This document shows positions 9,887 through 18,070 of a DNA stretch of 18,070 nt, piece after piece. How positions within the stretch are numbered: position 1 is the first letter of the stretch; each line of letters begins with the position of its first letter. The translations under genes were made by a program, and so were the position numbers. This stretch comes from Cudoniella acicularis (taxonomy: Eukaryota; Ascomycota; Leotiomycetes; Helotiales; Helotiaceae). The notes beneath the pieces were generated by a model. The model saw nothing but the letters and a program-made list of their open reading frames with translations. It had not been told where the DNA came from and made no database searches. The stretch is taken from assembly GCA_013054445.1 (NCBI GenBank), contig JAAMPI010001191.1, positions 1 to 18,070 on the forward strand, written 5' to 3'.

Positions 9887-9906
9887 AACCTGCTCTTGAG
9901 CAGGTT
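9887..9906. repeat. 20-bp near-perfect palindrome
   Basis: Arms aacctgctc (9887-9895) and gagcaggtt (9898-9906) are exact reverse complements with a 2-nt centre. It sits about 430 bp upstream of the ABC transporter ATG. A dimeric transcription factor could bind such a site, but no known motif is matched and chance is possible. Confidence 0.6.
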
Positions 9907-10037
9907 ATTTCATGTTTTATCAAAAACGAGGCGTTTGTACTCAGGATACAGATTCTCGTGATTGGGCTTCAAAACGTTACATGCTGCATGGCCAAAGAGG
10001 GCCATGAGATCTGGAAAACCGGCAAACCAGAGGGGCG

Positions 10038-10070
10038 CCCAGAGCCCAGAGCCTAGAGCCCAGAGCACAG
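10038..10070. repeat. 7-bp tandem repeat (cccagag), about 4.7 copies
   Basis: Units cccagag, cccagag, cctagag, cccagag and a partial cacag follow each other without gaps. The single cct-for-ccc change is a C-to-T transition. Confidence 0.85.
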
Positions 10071-10799
10071 ACGCGGAGGCTTCAACGGGCAAGGGCCCAC
10101 TGGAACCCCACTCTTCGGAGACGGACCTCACCTTGGAGGAAAGCAATTCGCCCCCAATGCGTCCGTTCGGATCCGGGTGACAAGTCGGAGCGCTGCCAAT
10201 TGTGCCTAAATATCCTCAAAACGTGCTTCTTTGGGATGGAAAACCTAATGCTTGATGAATGCATGCGCAGGAACGATATCCTGGTTGTGCACTACATTGC
10301 GCGCATAGCAGCTCCCGGAAGCTTGTTTGAGCCGTTTCTCCGTTAAGCTTCATAGCCAAAAGCCCAATTGATGAATCGGAGTTTTAGCGTTTGTTAATTG
10401 TAACGACAAGGCTTTAAGTGTATTTTAGCTCATCACATCATGTGAAACAGACAAGTGCGGAGTTCAGGTTCCAACAAACGGAGTTGGGTACGGAGCTTGG
10501 CTCATCCAATCTCTTGCAATCTTGTGAAGCCCAGCGAGGGGTGGCACAAGAAATAATGGAGTTAACGGCAACAAGATGCCGCATTGCCGACCCTTGAAGA
10601 CGCGTCACGTGTTTCCTCCCCCCAGCGCAGCCACTCAGCCCACACAACCCGGCAACTCGTTCTGCAAGAGCCAGAGAAGCGGTGAGACACACATCTCGCG
10701 AGTCGTTGTTGAAAATCCAGTGAAGGAGCTGGAAATACGCAGATGCGCAAAAACGATGTTGGCGGTTGATAAGCTTAGTGGTTCTGATCTCAGCGTCGG

Positions 10800-10839
10800 G
10801 ACCGAAGCCGACCGAAGCTGACCGAAGCCGCCCAAAGCA
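10800..10839. repeat. 10-bp tandem repeat (gaccgaagcc), 3 copies plus a degenerate fourth
   Basis: Units gaccgaagcc, gaccgaagct and gaccgaagcc are followed by gcccaaagca. A further partial unit (gggaccgaac) lies shortly downstream. This is a simple minisatellite in non-coding DNA. Confidence 0.85.
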
Positions 10840-11253
10840 GAAGCATCGGGACCGAACCCCGGAAGCTGTTGTGACTGTATAGTGCCGTTACAATAAGTAA
10901 CTACCGATGAGCAGCGCTGACAGCAGTAGCTCTAAAGGTCTAATGTCCGTGAAGCAGGGGGGACTTTTCTATTACGGGCTTCATAACCCCGTCAAAAGCA
11001 AAGCTCAAAAGGCCTTGCCAGAGAGCAGCAAAAAACTCCAATACTTGCAGGGCCAGGCCAGGTGATCTCTTGGAAGCGAAAGCGGGCTTTGCTAGGGTGC
11101 AGCAGGTGGAAACGAAGCAATGCCACGTTAAAGAACGACAATGCGATGCTCAACGGAAAATTATTGCCAGGGCTGCTCATGCAAGATTCGATGTTTGTCT
11201 GCCAACAATTTGAGAGAAGGGACGGCTTTACATTTGAGCGCCGGAGCTGAAAG

Positions 11254-11289
11254 GTGGCTGGCTTGCTGGCTGGCTTGCTGGCTTGCTTC
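11254..11289. repeat. GGCT/TGCT tandem repeat (12-bp unit ggctggcttgct)
   Basis: Two full units of ggctggcttgct and a partial third run directly into copy A of the local direct repeat. In copy B (11592 onward) the corresponding place has only a single short ggctggctt, so the array looks like an expansion specific to copy A. Confidence 0.8.
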
Positions 11290-11322
11290 ACTGGCCAGGA
11301 TAACGTGTTGGCCACTCGGCAC
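11285..11322. repeat. Local direct repeat, copy A
   Basis: This 38-bp segment aligns without gaps to 11592-11629 with 30 identities. Seven of the eight differences are transitions, mostly C (copy A) to T (copy B). Confidence 0.75.
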
Positions 11323-11487
11323 TTCGATGAGAACTTTCTGGGGAAACATCCTTCCGCTAAATCTTGTAATGAGCGCGCTCTTGTTGTAACTGGACGATGT
11401 GGTTGCAATAGTGCAAGGGGGAATGAAGCAAGTAGAATCTCTATCGTCAAGAGCTGGGTGACCCTGGTATCAAACTGGATGGAGGCG

Positions 11488-11580
11488 GCAACGGCATCTT
11501 TTATCCGTAACCTCAACCCGACAAGGCAAAGCAAGGCGTTGAAAGGTACAAACGAGTATGACAGGTTGGACAGAGAAGTT
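11488..11580. repeat. Dispersed repeat, copy 1
   Basis: It aligns with 15081-15167, about 3.6 kb away and in the same orientation. Over the first ~40 bp the two copies differ only by about five transitions. After that there is one ~6-bp gap and more divergence, with tgacaggtt and the aga/agg-agtt ending still shared. No terminal structure or protein remnant was recognised. Confidence 0.75.
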
Positions 11581-11591
11581 GAAGGCGGCTG

Positions 11592-11629
11592 GCTTCACTG
11601 ATTAGGACAATGTGTGGGCCACTTGGCAT
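11592..11629. repeat. Local direct repeat, copy B
   Basis: Partner of 11285-11322, 307 bp downstream and in the same orientation. It follows the dispersed repeat (11488-11580) within about 12 bp, so the two may belong to the same larger degenerate unit. Confidence 0.75.
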
Positions 11630-11950
11630 GATGTTGTGGAAGGAACAACTCCTTAAGCGACCCTGTGTTTAGCCCGATCCTTGGGCTCTCTCCCATCCTC
11701 AGTCCTTCTGTCCTCAAACGATAGATTGGCTCCATGCTTTGTGCCCTCGTTAGGTTACTTAAGTCTCCCTAATAAACGATAAGAGCTACTTCAGTATTGA
11801 GGAAGCGATTTCAGGTCATGGGCACAAGGGTCGAATATGCTTAGGATCAACCAAATAATTATAATTTTACAGCCTTGTTTAGAGACCTCAAAGAGTATTA
11901 CATTAAGAAATCTATATAATGAGTGACCTTACTTCAATCAACAGCTATTT

Positions 11951-13426
11951 TTACACCAAACTCTCCGTACTCGTCGCATTCTTCACACTCTTCTCCCCTA
12001 CATCCTGCCACTTAATTTCCGTCTCCTTAACCATCACAATGCCCCCCGCATTCTCACCATCCTTATCCACCGCACCCATAACCTTAGCATCAAACCCCCC
12101 AGCCTCAATCCTAGTATCATAACCCTGACCATTCCTTGACCTATGATCACTAAGCTCATATGCCCCCACCCCCATTCGACTATTCCTCCTCGACGACTTC
12201 CCGTATCGCGTGCTGCCGAATAGCCGGGGAAGGAATTGCATTAAGAGAGGCTTCATGTATGGAGCGCAGGCGGCGGTGCAAGCGAGGCCCGTCTCGATGG
12301 TGGAGATGCAAAAGAGGGTTGTGTAGGTGAAGTCTGCGGGTGTGTTGTTGCTCCAGTTTTGGAGGAGGACGAGGCGGACTATGCCGGAGATGACTGTTCT
12401 GTTTTGGGGAATTTCGATGTCAGGGAATGAATCTTGGTATATGTATTTTTTTTAAAATTCATTGATGCGGGAGGAATTCTAGGCTTGAACCAGGGAGGGG
12501 GGAACGTACATGAGGCCAAACGAGAGAACGCCAACCAGCATAATCTTCTGCCTCCTATTAATCTGCAAATCGTAGACAATCCACGTGGGTATCGTTAGGG
12601 TCAATCCATCCGTCACTATCGAAAAAGCGGCGAACACATTTGTAACCATTGTGAAATTGACACATGTAGGGTTGAGAATCGTCTTGTCCCATATCGACGA
12701 AACGGGCACGCATTGGAACACTACTAGAGGGAGATTTATGAGTGTTATGATGGTGGTGACGATCATCAGGGCCCAGATGGCGCGCTTGACGGCTAGCTTT
12801 TGCCCCGTGAGACGGAGGAGGAAGCACATTATGGAGATTTTGATGAGGGCGAGGATAGGGACGTAGATTACTTCCGTCTGTTGGGTGGTGCGTTGTTAGC
12901 TTGACGGTCTATGAGAGGAGGGGGTATGCAGGGTGGGGTGACATGAGTTGAAGGAGATTCGGGCGGAAACGTACAACGTAGCCGTATTTGGCTGCAAGTG
13001 GTGCATTGTATGTTTTTGGATATCCCAGATATGGTATCCTATATAATCAAGCTTGATGACTTCTCGCAATTAGTCTTGGAGTCTTCACGGATTCTTCGCA
13101 GATACTTACAGGCATAAGTGGTATAGGTTTCGGCCCAGTACAATACCTAGATTCCATTAGCTTTCATCTGGGAGGGAACTTGAAAAGAAAATATTCACGG
13201 TTGCCAGCACAATAAACCAGTCATCTATAAAGTGTCAGTGTCAGTTATAGTTTCAAGGTGATATTAATATTTAGAAATCAAAGCTTCACTTACCAATACC
13301 AAACGTCCTAGTCATCGATCGGCTGAAAAGACGAAGACCGACTGCGATGGTAGCAACAATTGGAAAAGCGAGTGTGATGGCAAGTCCCTGTCCTTGCAGA
13401 TTGCCGTGATCTAAGGAATCTGCCAT
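11951..13426 (-). CDS. Fungal rhodopsin-domain (PTH11/SAT20-like) seven-helix membrane protein, with apparent 1-nt frameshift
   Basis: Six exons are proposed: 13426-13294, 13224-13199, 13146-13110, 13059-12975, 12877-12510 and 12398-11951. Introns are 50-111 nt, all GT..AG. If one missing base is allowed near 13018-13021, the product is 365 aa. Landmarks typical of the family are FGIDDWFIVLA after helix 1 (about 15-34), GYHIWDI then PKTYNAPLAAKYGYV, a hydrophobic block with FLLRLTGQK, CVNFTMVTNVFAAFSIVTDG, NRRQKIML and ADFTYTTLFCISTIETGLACTAACAPYMKPL. A polar C-terminal tail (about 318-365) would be cytosolic. There is no CFEM domain. Relatives include PTH11, a receptor-like protein of Magnaporthe needed for host-surface sensing, but most members are uncharacterised. 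Exons 2 and 3 are only 26 and 37 nt. The exon-4 acceptor at 13060 was chosen because it avoids a stop and restores FIKLDYIGYHIWDI. The gene may be functional (sequence error) or recently disabled. Confidence 0.8.
13018..13021 (-). other. Probable 1-nt deletion in the rhodopsin-domain gene
   Basis: On the coding strand GGA TAC CAT ATC TGG GAT AT reads GYHIWDI, but the conserved continuation PKTYNAPLAAKYGYV is in the next frame (CCA AAA ACA TAC). A third C in ATCC would restore the frame. No GT..AG intron placement that I tried bridges the two frames without a stop. Confidence 0.65.
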
Positions 13427-13624
13427 TATTGTTGGCGGTAGAAAAGAGACACCGTCTCTCGAACTCGGAGTTTGTTAGGTTAAAGGAAATGATTGAGAAG
13501 TATTCTCCCTATGCAATTCCGCGCTTGCCGTCTTTTTTCCTGTATTTCACCCGGCGTGTTGCTGATCGTGAATGAGAGTGAAGTGAGTGTTAATATCTTG
13601 ACTCGAGCCACATCTAGACTCTGG

Positions 13625-13633
13625 CATATATAC
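13625..13633 (-). promoter_or_regulatory. Candidate TATA element upstream of the rhodopsin-domain gene
   Basis: The minus strand reads GTATATATG here, about 200 nt upstream of the ATG at 13426. It is the best TATA-like site in this upstream region, but its distance would imply a fairly long 5' UTR, so confidence is low. Confidence 0.3.
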
Positions 13634-15080
13634 CCTAAGCATCCCATTTCAAGAGAGCACTGACCTGACTCTCAATGACTCCAATTGGACTGCCAAACGG
13701 TTGAGTCTTGATTCAAAGGCTGGTTTTCTTAAAGTCATCCAGCCGCTGTGTGGATGGGATTCTTCCGGCCCTAGTTCAGAGTTTGCATACTAGAGCAATG
13801 GAGCTGACGTCTGTGCCCTAGAATATGGGAGTATGTGCAAATTTTCATTTATTGGTTATCTTCTTTAGTTGAAACTCGGGTTGAGGGGAGATTTAGGAAT
13901 GGGTTGACTTCAACAGTATAAACACTCTCTAAAACTGCGTGAGACGCGATCTTGACGAAATACATTCTGAGAACAATTATATTTGCTGAAGATGATGAAC
14001 AAGGAAGGATTTGGCTTCCAGGACGAGGAGTCTCGGGATTGGCCTGCAGTGAAGCCAAGATTTAGACACGCCACAAGCCACTGCTTTAATTGAGTTGTCT
14101 TGCACTGGCATGCAGTAAGTTTCTCTCTGAATCATGCTCTGGCGTCTAAAGTTCGGTTCACGACCAAATACCAGAAACGGCCTTGCTTGCATCCGCTCAG
14201 GGGTCCAAGGTCTCGGTTTGCTGGGATTGGATGTTAAGCAGTCTGCTTTTCGTTCCATTTTGTCCACAGTAGAACATATTCAATGAGATGTCATCTTGTG
14301 CTAACGTCGGGCCCCTTCTTTTCTAGTTTTTTCCCCCATTGCATTAGGCGCGGGGTTTACATCACCAGCGCTGAACCGACCGGCAAGGAACCCCCGAGAA
14401 CCCGGAGCCGTGCGGGGCTGAGAATTCTCACTGCTGTCTTAGAATTTAAAACCCATAGCCAGTATATGTTCCGCTAGTTTATTGTACCGAACCAAATATA
14501 CATACAGTAGATACACCTATCTGCACAACGATAACGATGTAGTGTGATTTTGAGACAGCTCCATGCTTCTGGAAGACTGCGGTTTTGCCGTGCACGCCAG
14601 ACCTGTGCTTTTCAATACCAATTGATCGACGTGTGTTCAGCTGATGTCTGACTAGATCTTTCTAGAAAGGAGGCGTCGTCGTGGCTTCGTGAAGGCTTTT
14701 GGACTCGGGGTCTGGCTGGATTATCATGCCATCTCTGGCAGGTAGACCAAGCATCGCACGCTGTCAGCCTGTCATAACTCACGAGCTAACGAGAGCAAAT
14801 CGATGGCGCTGTAGGTGGTACCCTTTTATTGCTGGGGTGTGGATTGCTCTGAGGTGTCAAGAGGATGAGGCCTCGACTCTGGTAAACTACTGAGTTGGTG
14901 CCTGGCCCTTTATAATGCCTCAGGTTTCAAACAGGGGATGAATCGGTTATCGGCACTACGGAGTAGGAAGTTCATTGTTGTCGTCTTCTTCACCCTCATC
15001 GACAGAAGCTCTATCCACATTCGTGACATCCTTCTCATGGCGGGATGCGCTCTCCTTCAGTGGCATTTGATTCGCAGACA

Positions 15081-15167
15081 GCAACGGCATCTCTTATCTG
15101 TAACTTCAACCCAGCAAGGCAAGGGATTGAAGTTAAAAACGCGTCTGACAGGTTAAGCAGAGGAGTT
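15081..15167. repeat. Dispersed repeat, copy 2
   Basis: Partner of 11488-11580. The shared core begins gcaacggcatct and continues through gtaac, tcaaccc, caaggcaa, tgacaggtt and agtt. The sequence just after it (aaggaccagtgtcgga) weakly recalls the part of copy B that follows copy 1, suggesting both loci derive from one longer repeat. Confidence 0.75.
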
Positions 15168-16051
15168 GACTCCTAAGGACCAGTGTCGGAACGATGCGAG
15201 CGAACTCGGGGCTCTGTGAGAGTGCCACGTTCGAAATCAATTACTGGGTTTCTGGCACACATCCCATCGTCTGCATGGCAGGAACGCGGGCCTGCCTGAT
15301 CAGGTCGTTGTCCTACCCCAACTCAAGATCCCCAACATCTGAATTACCTAAAAAGGAACTTCGTGGCGAAAGTGAGTGTTTGTAGGAGCATGGAGTTGAA
15401 TACCTGAGAACATTTGTCCAACATCTCCTTAGCGCCCGGCAATGCGGCATCAAGGAGTCGACGACTCGATGTGGACCATCGACAATTAGCGATGCCCTCT
15501 CCCTTGCAACTCAATTCCAGAGGCTCCCCAATCTGTTCTGTCTCTCCAACTGCCAACTGGATCATGCCGCATCTCCTGTTGTCTACCTTCGTATTCTTCT
15601 GACCAGCAAAGACCAACCAAGCCAAGCTTGATCCAATGAAAAACATTGAAGAGATGAGTTCAAGGTAAGGAGGAATTGACTTCGAGATATGATCTGAATG
15701 TCAAAGATGTATACCAATGGCATTGAATCAATTCCTATGTATCGACATCAATGTCTTGTTTTCTTAACATTTGCGTTGTCGGCCTCTCCGTTTATCGCGA
15801 TTTCAATGAGAATCGTTCAAACCCCGAAAGTGTCAGCGTGACAAAAAATAACAAAGAAGTCTTTCAAAGCATGGCCTGCACAATTCAACGATAATCACTA
15901 CTCTATTGCTTTTTTTGATTCTTCCCCCTTGGTGTTTAACAAGATATTGTCCTTCAAAACTTTGGAACCCCAAGAATGCGCGACTCAAGAGGCCCCGATT
16001 TCGCGTCCCCCTGAACCGAAGGAATACATTTCTCTCTTATTTCCCCTCGCC

Positions 16052-18070
16052 ATGGATCCCCTCAAACGCAAGCGCGATTCGGATGACGAGAATGATGATC
16101 AACCGGAGAAGAAGCTCCTGGTCACATCGAATGGCACAATTCTTGACCAAGTTATACTCCCAGAAAACCCCGATGATGCCCCGTGAGGCAACATGAACGA
16201 CGAACTTGGGCCAGAGCCCGAACCGAGATCAACAAAGCCAAGAAAAAGAAGAGGTGCAAGAAGTACGGCTGGTAAGCATGCTGGTCCTACAATATGTAAG
16301 GCATAGGTGAAGCTTCCACCGCTAGATGCTAATAATACTGGTGACGATTTAGAACCATCAGTGCCTATGCCTGGCTTATTACAAACACCGCAAAGGAGAG
16401 TCCAATCATCGCGTAAAAGCAAAAGCAAAAGATCTACATGAACCCCCAGCAGCAGAACATCGGAGCTTGCTGCATTGAGAACTACAATGGGAGAACCGTC
16501 CGGAGCTGAGGGATTGACCTTTGCCCCAAGAACCCCAGATACTAGCGGAGGAAGCGTTACTCCTCCGTTCACTCCTTCGCCTAAGCGACGTAGAACCACC
16601 TTCATGGCGCCGCCGGCTCGCCCAGGACCCTCTTTTCCATCAGACCCTTTGCAGACGCCGTACGCAGAGCCCAGAGCAACAGGAAATCTAATGCTTGCAT
16701 GGCGCGAAAAATAGGATCCTGAAAGAGACGAACCTCGACACTTCGAAAGGGAAGGGGATAGGAAAGACTCACTACCTGACCTAACAGCATTTGGTCGGGC
16801 CGATAAATTAGCTGTCACTGAAGAAATGCGAGAAGCATGGATAAGAACCGACCGAAACTGGGAGCACTCTCTGGGTGATAACCGGAGGGGAGTTAAAGTC
16901 CTTGGTATGGGCGGGATGGGCATAGCCGGTCTATGGCAGCGAATCCCATTTCGATGGAATGAGACAGGTTCTGCTCGAGATAGTGATATGGTGATGGACT
17001 GGAATATAAGACATGTGGTGATCAAACAGCAACAAAATGCGCTGCCGGAACTCGAGAATGAGGGGAAACTGTTGGTGGAGATGGTGCAGGGTGGGGCCAA
17101 GCACGTTTTGGGCATTTATCATAATGTGATTATGGGTGCTGGGCAAGGCACGATTGAGAGGTTTGATGAAGAGGACAAGAAAGTGGGGAGGATGTACTTG
17201 GAGTATTGTGAGGGAGAGGACTTTATAAACTGGAATTTTGAGTGTTATAAGTGGGTTCACTATATTAAAAGCCCAGTATCTCTCACTTGCACAATTACTG
17301 ACATTCAATAGGAAATACAGCGCAGCGAATTCAATACCCGAAAAGCATGTGTGGTAGGCACTGCTCAATGGCAGTGAACCTCACAACCAACCTACCAAAT
17401 CTGACCCTGTCTCTTTTACGTTCACATAAACAATACTAGCTTGATAAATCCAGGAAAGTAATGAAGTGCTTAGCTCTCGGCCTCGTAGCCATTGAACACG
17501 GCACAGAAGACCTTCAAAAAATCGATCGAGGCGAAACATGGAAGAGGCGGCGCGAACTCACACATTTCGATATCAAACCTGCCAACGGTCGGTACTCTGC
17601 TTCCCCCTAGACCTTTTCCAGCGGAACCATCAAGCTAAACAACCAAACCAAGCCTTCATAAGAGGAAACGACAGTCACCATCCAAATACACCAATAATCA
17701 AGGTCAGTTTTCCAGCTCCGCCCGAGATCTCAAGACAGCGTAGCTAATATACCAATCTTTTTTTTAGATCGCAGAATTCGGCCTCGCAAGAGACATACCG
17801 GTGTCTCAGAGTAAGGAGTACCTCATGAAGCAGTGGAAAGTCGGAACATACAGCTACATGCCACCTATATGCTATCTCTCCCCTCCCCTTTCCCACTGAA
17901 AATCAACCCGTCACATCACCCCAGAAATAAACAGAAACTAATAACAGTGGGAGCGAGTAGGAACAATGGGATCGCCAGTACGAAAGTAATGGCTATCAAC
18001 CGCGATATGGGAGCCACATGGGTGATCTGGTTCGTCCCACCCTCTGTGCAGCACACTCCTCTATCCCCCC
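16052..18070 (+). pseudogene. Protein-kinase-like gene, broken by in-frame stops (3' end beyond window)
   Basis: The ATG at 16052 (CGCCATGG) opens a basic/acidic disordered region (MDPLKRKRDSDDENDDQPEKK) with a possible nuclear signal. Proposed exons: 16052-16271, 16353 to about 17255, 17312-17353, 17454-17587, 17653-17702 and 17768 to about 17869. Introns show CTAAT or CTGAC branch sites. One frame continues through three stops: TGA 16184-16186, TGA 16439-16441 and TAG 16712-16714. After a Ser/Pro/Arg-rich stretch the kinase fold begins: Gly-rich loop VLGMGGMGIAGLW, lysine in VVIKQQ, hinge MYLEYCEGEDF, catalytic loop THFDIKPAN, then IAEFGLARDIP and KQWKVGTYSYMPP. The usual DFG reads EFG, losing the Mg-binding Asp. 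The expected donor after PP is not seen (ATATGC where GTATGC would fit), and another TAG follows near 17958. Relatives are fungal Ser/Thr kinases. The early stops argue for a pseudogene; a shorter protein starting downstream, for example at 16826, cannot be excluded. Confidence 0.75.

Larger units (their letters stand above)
9456..11950. other. Long gene-free, repeat-bearing region
   Basis: About 2.5 kb between the ABC transporter start and the end of the membrane-protein gene. No open frame shows recognisable motifs or a convincing intron set. It contains a 20-bp palindrome (9887-9906), three short GC-rich tandem repeats (10038-10070, 10800-10839, 11254-11289), a local direct repeat (11285-11322 / 11592-11629) and one copy of a dispersed repeat (11488-11580). 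The middle part looks like degenerate repetitive DNA, possibly an old non-coding transposon remnant; it cannot be classified by eye. Confidence 0.55.
13427..16051. other. Long gene-free region between divergent genes
   Basis: About 2.6 kb lies between the divergently oriented membrane-protein gene (minus) and the kinase-like pseudogene (plus). Open frames are short (up to 100 codons), lack motifs and do not chain across plausible introns. Contents seen: the TATA candidate near 13629 and copy 2 of the dispersed repeat at 15081-15167. No tRNA, rRNA or transposon protein remnant was recognised. Confidence 0.55.

Noticed and set aside
10992..11534. 180-codon open frame on the minus strand
   Set aside because: It overlaps the tandem repeat (giving a KQASKPASKPA stretch) and the dispersed repeat, has no recognisable domain, and has no supporting intron or promoter signals.
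12305..12318. Possible second frameshift in exon 6 of the rhodopsin-domain gene
   Set aside because: Recounting gives four T on the coding strand, which keeps TTLFCISTIETG in one frame.
15225..15250. ttcgaaatc resembling a tRNA T-loop
   Set aside because: No acceptor stem, D-arm or anticodon arm can be folded around it.
16099..17115. 338-codon open frame on the minus strand
   Set aside because: It lies antisense to the kinase-like gene, crosses that gene's intron, is of low complexity (Leu/Ser runs) and shows no family motif. The sense strand carries the ordered kinase motifs.
1..18070. A biosynthetic gene cluster, CRISPR array or prokaryotic-type defence system
   Set aside because: No core biosynthetic enzyme, pathway regulator, regularly spaced repeat array or prokaryotic gene organisation is present; the introns and families are those of a filamentous fungus.

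Overview
The window reads as nuclear DNA of a filamentous ascomycete (Pezizomycotina). Three things point there. The genes carry short GT..AG introns of about 46-160 nt with CTAAC/CTAAT/CTGAC-type branch sites. One gene encodes a fungal-specific seven-helix PTH11/rhodopsin-type membrane protein. A dead DNA transposon shows CAG-to-TAG and TGG-to-TAG changes of the kind left by repeat-induced point mutation (RIP). A class such as Leotiomycetes is plausible, but this is only inference.

Layout. 1-457: AT-rich DNA without a gene. 458-2623 (minus): a secreted FAD-linked oxidase of the berberine-bridge/isoamyl-alcohol-oxidase type, 4 exons, 600 aa, apparently intact. 2624-3356: gene-free, with a core-promoter candidate and a hairpin. 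About 3357-4553 (minus): a Tc1/mariner-family element whose transposase has about ten internal stops, one frameshift and a lost start codon. 4934-9455 (minus): a full-length ABCC (MRP/Yor1-like) exporter, 4 exons, 1457 aa as read; an 8-base G run on the coding strand makes it stop 15 codons before the end the family would predict. 9456-11950: about 2.5 kb without a recognisable gene, with several short tandem repeats and a decayed dispersed repeat. 11951-13426 (minus): the PTH11/rhodopsin-like membrane protein, 6 exons including two tiny ones; it appears to carry a 1-nt deletion in exon 4. 13427-16051: about 2.6 kb without a recognisable gene, holding a second copy of the dispersed repeat. 16052-18070 (plus, running off the window): a protein-kinase-like gene broken by at least three in-frame stops and with the DFG motif changed to EFG.

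How the genes relate. The three minus-strand genes have their own upstream regions and kilobase gaps, so they are not an operon-like unit. An exporter beside a secreted oxidase is suggestive of metabolite handling, but no polyketide synthase, NRPS, terpene cyclase or pathway transcription factor is present, so a biosynthetic cluster is not supported here. The most informative aspect is decay: a mutated transposon, a broken kinase gene, transition-rich diverged repeats and two single-base frameshifts in otherwise well-conserved transporter and receptor-like genes. Whether the two frameshifts are real or sequencing errors cannot be decided from one sequence. I saw no convincing new system.
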